From positions 72,772-136,771 of the forward strand of contig JAJQED010000003.1 of NCBI GenBank assembly GCA_021201825.1: a stretch of DNA of 64,000 nucleotides, read 5' to 3'. Under the pieces are notes generated by a model. That model was not told the DNA's origin. It saw only the letters and a list, made by a program, of their open reading frames with translations, and made no database searches. The position numbers and the translations under genes are program-made. Origin of the DNA: Alistipes sp. Its GTDB lineage: Bacteria > Bacteroidota > Bacteroidia > Bacteroidales > Rikenellaceae. Below, one piece after another: positions 60,928 through 64,000 of this stretch (the stretch's first letter is position 1; each line of letters starts with the position of its first letter).

Positions 60928-61152
60928 ATGGCTCGGGAAAGAAAGGAAACGGATTTTTTGATCGCTGTTGGTAAGAAATTAAGGGAAATCCGTGAAAGCA
61001 AATCATATTCGCAGGAATATGTTTATGAAAATACCAAGATCAATTTGGACAGGGTAGAAAAAGCCCGGACAAACTATACTTTATCTACGTTGTATATCCT
61101 TTGCAATTTTTACGGAATAACTTTAGATGAATTTTTTAAAGGGATAAAGTAA
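60928..61152 (+). CDS. Small HTH (Xre-like) protein, array member 1
   Basis: 74 residues from ATG 60928 (a longer in-frame start at 60895 is an artefact of the palindrome region). Single HTH domain: VGKKLREIRESKSYSQEYVYENT, then INLDRVEKARTNYTLSTLYI and the ending YGITLDEFFKGIK. The second half of the fold keeps the Glu and Asn-Tyr-Thr positions of its three paralogues. The base composition is AT-rich. It likely binds DNA as a dimer; a palindrome lies just upstream. Confidence 0.8.
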   Translation: MARERKETDFLIAVGKKLREIRESKSYSQEYVYENTKINLDRVEKARTNYTLSTLYILCNFYGITLDEFFKGIK

Positions 61153-61287
61153 GTAAATCCTTTATCCAATTCTTCGTTCCTATTGTACTTAACTTATTAT
61201 TTCCTTTTTTGCTACTTGGCATATATGCTAAGTGCTGCGCAAATATAAAAACAAATCTTTGTTTAACATATAAGTTAAGCAAAGAAA

Positions 61288-61500
61288 ATGACAACCGATG
61301 AAATTTTAAAACAAATTGGAGTAAATATCAGGAAGATACGCAACGAGAAAAATACACTCCAACAGGATTTGGCGGCGCTATGCAATTTCGAAGTTTCGGT
61401 TATGAGCCGCATAGAAGCCGGCGGGTCGAATTTTACGATCGGTACCTTAAATAAAATTGCTCAGGCTTTAGAGGTCGATATCAAAGATTTACTTCCGTGA
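61288..61500 (+). CDS. Small HTH (Xre) protein, array member 2, divergent
   Basis: 70 residues. A more classical Xre domain than its neighbours: KQIGVNIRKIRNEKNTLQQDLAAL, MSRIEAGGSNFTIGTLNKIAQ, VDIKDLLP. It lacks the EEFFKGL ending and the YYG motif of the other four genes. The 135-base gap before it contains a CTTGGCATATATGCTAAG near-palindrome and a TTAAC/GTTAA pair. Confidence 0.85.
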   Translation: MTTDEILKQIGVNIRKIRNEKNTLQQDLAALCNFEVSVMSRIEAGGSNFTIGTLNKIAQALEVDIKDLLP

Positions 61501-61528
61501 CATTTTTCAGTAAGAACTTCCGGAAGAT

Positions 61529-61747
61529 ATGATGCAAAGGAAAGATGAACGGTTAATGCAAGCCATTGCACTGCGGTTAAGAGAACTTCGCAGTCAAAGG
61601 GGATTGTCCCAGTATACCGTTTATATGGATACCGACCTGAATATAGGAAACCTTGAATTAGGCAGGACAAATATTACGGTAAGTACCCTTTCGATTCTCT
61701 GTAATTATTACGGGTTAACTCTCGAAGAGTTCTTTAAGGGGCTCTAG
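61529..61747 (+). CDS. Small HTH (Xre-like) protein, array member 3
   Basis: 72 residues. IALRLRELRSQRGLSQYTVYMDT, LNIGNLELGRTNITVSTLSI, NYYGLTLEEFFKGL: same plan as members 1, 4 and 5. An ATG one codon on is an alternative start. Starts 28 bases after member 2. Confidence 0.8.
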   Translation: MMQRKDERLMQAIALRLRELRSQRGLSQYTVYMDTDLNIGNLELGRTNITVSTLSILCNYYGLTLEEFFKGL

Positions 61748-61763
61748 GTCCTATATAATCCAA

Positions 61764-61985
61764 ATGACAAAGAATAGAAACAAAACGGAGTTAATGGCGG
61801 TTGTTGCGCTGAAATTAAAAGAATTACGCCATAAAAATAAGGTCACGCAGGAGGTAGTTTATTTTGATACAAATATAAATGTCAAAAGAATTGAAATAGG
61901 TACCATGAATATATCCCTTACCACCCTTGCTTTCCTTTGTGAATATTACGGAACGTCGTTGGAAGAATTTTTCAAAGGCCTTTAA
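61764..61985 (+). CDS. Small HTH (Xre-like) protein, array member 4
   Basis: 73 residues. VALKLKELRHKNKVTQEVVYFDT, INVKRIEIGTMNISLTTLAF, EYYGTSLEEFFKGL. Closest to member 5. Starts 16 bases after member 3 stops. Confidence 0.8.
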   Translation: MTKNRNKTELMAVVALKLKELRHKNKVTQEVVYFDTNINVKRIEIGTMNISLTTLAFLCEYYGTSLEEFFKGL

Positions 61986-61986
61986 T

Positions 61987-62208
61987 ATGCCACGACAAAA
62001 CAGGCGGGAAGATTTTATCAAAAGTATCGGTAGAAAATTCCGGGAACTTCGCATGGCTAAAGGATTATCTCAAATAGAGGTCTATATCGAAACGAATATA
62101 AATGTGAAGCGAATAGAAGCGGGAACACAAAATATTTCCGTGTCCACCCTTTTTACCCTTTGTGAGTATTACGGATTAACCCCTGAAGAATTTTTCCGGG
62201 GGTTGTAG
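61987..62208 (+). CDS. Small HTH (Xre-like) protein, array member 5
   Basis: 73 residues from ATG 61987, one base after the stop of member 4, so translation is coupled. IGRKFRELRMAKGLSQIEVYIET, INVKRIEAGTQNISVSTLFT, EYYGLTPEEFFRGL. The longer upstream reading in this frame runs through the previous gene and is not used. Last gene of the array; it faces the helicase gene with 22 bases between them. Confidence 0.8.
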   Translation: MPRQNRREDFIKSIGRKFRELRMAKGLSQIEVYIETNINVKRIEAGTQNISVSTLFTLCEYYGLTPEEFFRGL

Positions 62209-62230
62209 TACCAATTATAAACCGACAGCC

Positions 62231-64000
62231 TTATCTGCGGCTTTTCTTTTCGCGGAGTTCGCGGCGGCTTATCTTTGCGGGGCGGGCGTCGGTGCCGCCT
62301 TTTTTAGTCTTCTTCTTCCCTTTGTCGGCCGACCGTCCCGGAGCCGGAGCCGCCGAACCGCCGTATTTCTTCTCGAATTGTGCAAACCAGTTGTCCGCAT
62401 CGTCCGTATGTGTATCCTTTGCCTTTGACGGTTTTGCCGGACGGGCTTCGGCCGCAGCGGATTTGCGGGTAGGAGCCGGTTTGGCCTGGTTCCTGGGCCG
62501 CCTTTCCTGGGAGCCCGGGGAACTGCCGTCTTCCTTGGCCTTGCGGGCTACGGGACGGTCGCCTTTACGCAGGGTATTGAGCGAGCTGATAACTTTGTCG
62601 GCGTCGGCATAAGGCACCGTGGCGAACGAGAAATCTTCCATCACCCTCACGTCGTCGATATTACTGTCCGTCAGGCCGCATTCCCGTTTGAGTAGTTTGA
62701 CCATCTTGCGGGCATCGTAACCGTCCTTACGGCCAATGGCGATGAAGATCCGCGATTTACCTTTGCGGTCTACACTGAAGCCACGAATCTCCGGGTAGCT
62801 GTTCTCCGAAAGTTCGTTCTTGAAAGCAAGTTTCAAAAGGGCACTCAGGGCGGTTTCCGGGTCGTGATCATTTAATATGTTGGCCGCCATCTCCGCATAA
62901 TCCTCGTAATTGCCTCCCTCTACGATCTCCAGAAGTTCGTCCATTATCCGGGTACGTTTCATCGTAACGATATCCTGCGCCGTAGGGATCTTGCCCCGTT
63001 CGATATCGGCGTTGATCGCACGTTTCATAAACCCGAACTGGCGCATTTCCGAATTGGAAATAAACGTGATGGCCTTACCCTCGTTCCCGGCCCGGCCCGT
63101 GCGGCCAATGCGGTGGACATAACTCTCGGGGTCCTGCGGCAGGGAATAATTGATTACGTGTGTGAGGTTGTTTATATCGATGCCCCGTGCGGCGACATCG
63201 GTCGCAACGAGGATATTGGCGTTACGGTTACGGAATTTCTTGAGGATCTTTTCCCGTTGGGCCTGCGATACGTCGCCGTGCAGCCCCTCGGCGGCATAAC
63301 CCCGCTCGAGAAGTTTATTGACCAGCTCGTCCACACCGATCTTGGTGCGGGAAAAGACGATACCGTAAAATTCCGGCTCGACGTCGATAATGCGGGTCAG
63401 GGCGTCGAATTTGTCACCCTCGCGAACCTCGAAATATATCTGGCTGGTGAGGTCGGTGGTCAGTGTCGATTCAACTTTGAGAATCTCTGGGCCGTTCATA
63501 TACTTCTTGGCCAGCGTAAGTATACGGGGCGGCATGGTAGCCGAGAAGAGCATCGTGCGCCGCTCCGCGCCGGTCTTGGACATAATCTCCTCGATGTCCT
63601 CGATAAATCCCATGTTCAGCATCTCGTCCGCCTCGTCCAGGACTAGGTAACGCAGGGACGCCAGGTCGAGCGTACCGCGACGGATATGGTCCAGGATTCG
63701 GCCGGGAGTGCCGACCACGATATCGATACCCTTTTTAAGCCTGCGCAGCTGTTCGCTGATGGCCGCTCCCCCGTAGATAGCCGCAATGGACAGTTTGCGG
63801 GTACGGTTGAACGAGAGCAGTTCTTCGGTTACCTGCAGCGCCAGTTCCCGGGTAGGAACCAGCACGAGGGCCTGCACCGTACCGCCGGCCGGCCGCAGCA
63901 TATCCATGATCGGAAGCCCGAACGCGGCGGTTTTCCCCGTACCGGTCTGGGCCTGAGCGATAATGTCGCCCGTGCCGCCGAGCATGGCCGGGATGGTGAG
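62231..64000 (-). CDS. DEAD-box RNA helicase with DbpA-type RNA-binding domain (N-terminus beyond window)
   Basis: At least 589 residues are visible; the true start lies right of base 64000. The frame is open to the edge, reading LTIPAMLGGTGDIIAQAQTGTGKT with the Walker A motif. Other helicase motifs: PTRELA, GGAAI, GTPGRILDH, VLDEADEML, SATMP, FSRTK, ATDVAARGID, HRIGRTGR. After the core comes an RNA-binding fold of the DbpA/CsdA type (IFIAIGRKDGYDARKMVKLL, FSFATVPYADADKVI) and a Lys/Arg/Ala-rich tail. It unwinds RNA in ribosome assembly or cold adaptation. It converges with the HTH array. Confidence 0.94.
   Translation of the reverse strand, partial: LTIPAMLGGTGDIIAQAQTGTGKTAAFGLPIMDMLRPAGGTVQALVLVPTRELALQVTEELLSFNRTRKLSIAAIYGGAAISEQLRRLKKGIDIVVGTPGRILDHIRRGTLDLASLRYLVLDEADEMLNMGFIEDIEEIMSKTGAERRTMLFSATMPPRILTLAKKYMNGPEILKVESTLTTDLTSQIYFEVREGDKFDALTRIIDVEPEFYGIVFSRTKIGVDELVNKLLERGYAAEGLHGDVSQAQREKILKKFRNRNANILVATDVAARGIDINNLTHVINYSLPQDPESYVHRIGRTGRAGNEGKAITFISNSEMRQFGFMKRAINADIERGKIPTAQDIVTMKRTRIMDELLEIVEGGNYEDYAEMAANILNDHDPETALSALLKLAFKNELSENSYPEIRGFSVDRKGKSRIFIAIGRKDGYDARKMVKLLKRECGLTDSNIDDVRVMEDFSFATVPYADADKVISSLNTLRKGDRPVARKAKEDGSSPGSQERRPRNQAKPAPTRKSAAAEARPAKPSKAKDTHTDDADNWFAQFEKKYGGSAAPAPGRSADKGKKKTKKGGTDARPAKISRRELREKKSRR

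Noticed and set aside
59946..62208. Prophage repressor region
   Set aside because: No integrase, structural or replication genes nearby; repressor-like and HTH genes stand alone.

Overview
The window looks like a chromosomal segment of a moderately GC-rich Bacteroidales bacterium, plausibly Rikenellaceae/Alistipes-like. The genus is an inference. The order is supported by a type III glutamine synthetase, an operon of fimbrillin-family lipoproteins, DUF5119 and GLUG proteins, two metalloproteases of the DUF5117/DUF4953 type, a lysyl-tRNA synthetase with a C-terminal extension, and several promoters of the Bacteroidetes form TTTG-N19/20-TAnnTTTG. No rRNA operon, CRISPR array, transposase, integrase or prophage was seen.

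Layout. 1-6.6 kb: the end of argB, a membrane sugar-transfer unit (GT2 glycosyltransferase, GT-C-like membrane protein, GtrA-like protein, small membrane protein), then tpiA, a small membrane protein and lysS on the minus strand. 6.9-14.4 kb: aspA, a small lipoprotein, an AI-2E-family permease, a secreted transglutaminase-like protein, a zinc-ribbon protein overlapping a zinc-ribbon/AraC/GyrI-like regulator, DUF2461 and a small membrane protein. 14.4-23.4 kb: omega-amidase, a hairpin-rich non-coding unit with its own promoter and terminator, ferredoxin, serS, a 1.3 kb palindrome-rich gap with a FISUMP-like remnant, mqnC with a TauE/SafE permease, an SDR-type threonine dehydrogenase, tRNA-Tyr followed by a 124 nt four-way-junction palindrome, tRNA-Thr and a MazG-like protein.

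23.6-41.4 kb is the surface/secretion block. A zinc metalloprotease is followed by a paralogue that has lost every zinc ligand. Then comes a seven-gene fimbrial (type V pilus-like) operon: a DUF5119 lipoprotein, a 1257-residue protein with about five fimbrillin-like modules, two plain fimbrillins, two fimbrillin-GLUG fusions and a further fimbrillin. Six of the seven carry a Thr-Arg motif 29-36 residues after the lipobox Cys, where protease maturation of type V pilins is expected.

41.4-52.6 kb is a nitrogen-assimilation block, all on the minus strand: an unrecognised regulator-like protein, an outer-membrane barrel, glnK (P-II), amtB, glnA type III and gltB. Ammonia would enter through barrel and AmtB under P-II control and be assimilated by GS/GOGAT. 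52.7-59.2 kb: Ogt and a divergent alkyltransferase-like protein, an aminotransferase, a siderophore/cobalamin-type ABC importer operon and an orphan SecD-like lipoprotein. 59.4-64 kb: tRNA-Glu, rpsT, a repressor-like protein, a 143 nt highly structured element, five tandem small HTH genes in AT-rich DNA, and most of a DEAD-box/DbpA helicase running off the right edge.

The best candidates for something undescribed are the HTH gene array with the structured element beside it (60.6-62.2 kb), the concatenated fimbrillin, the cloverleaf palindrome behind tRNA-Tyr, the minus-strand non-coding transcription unit at 15.3-15.7 kb, and the twin GAAGTSACTTC sites upstream of glnA.
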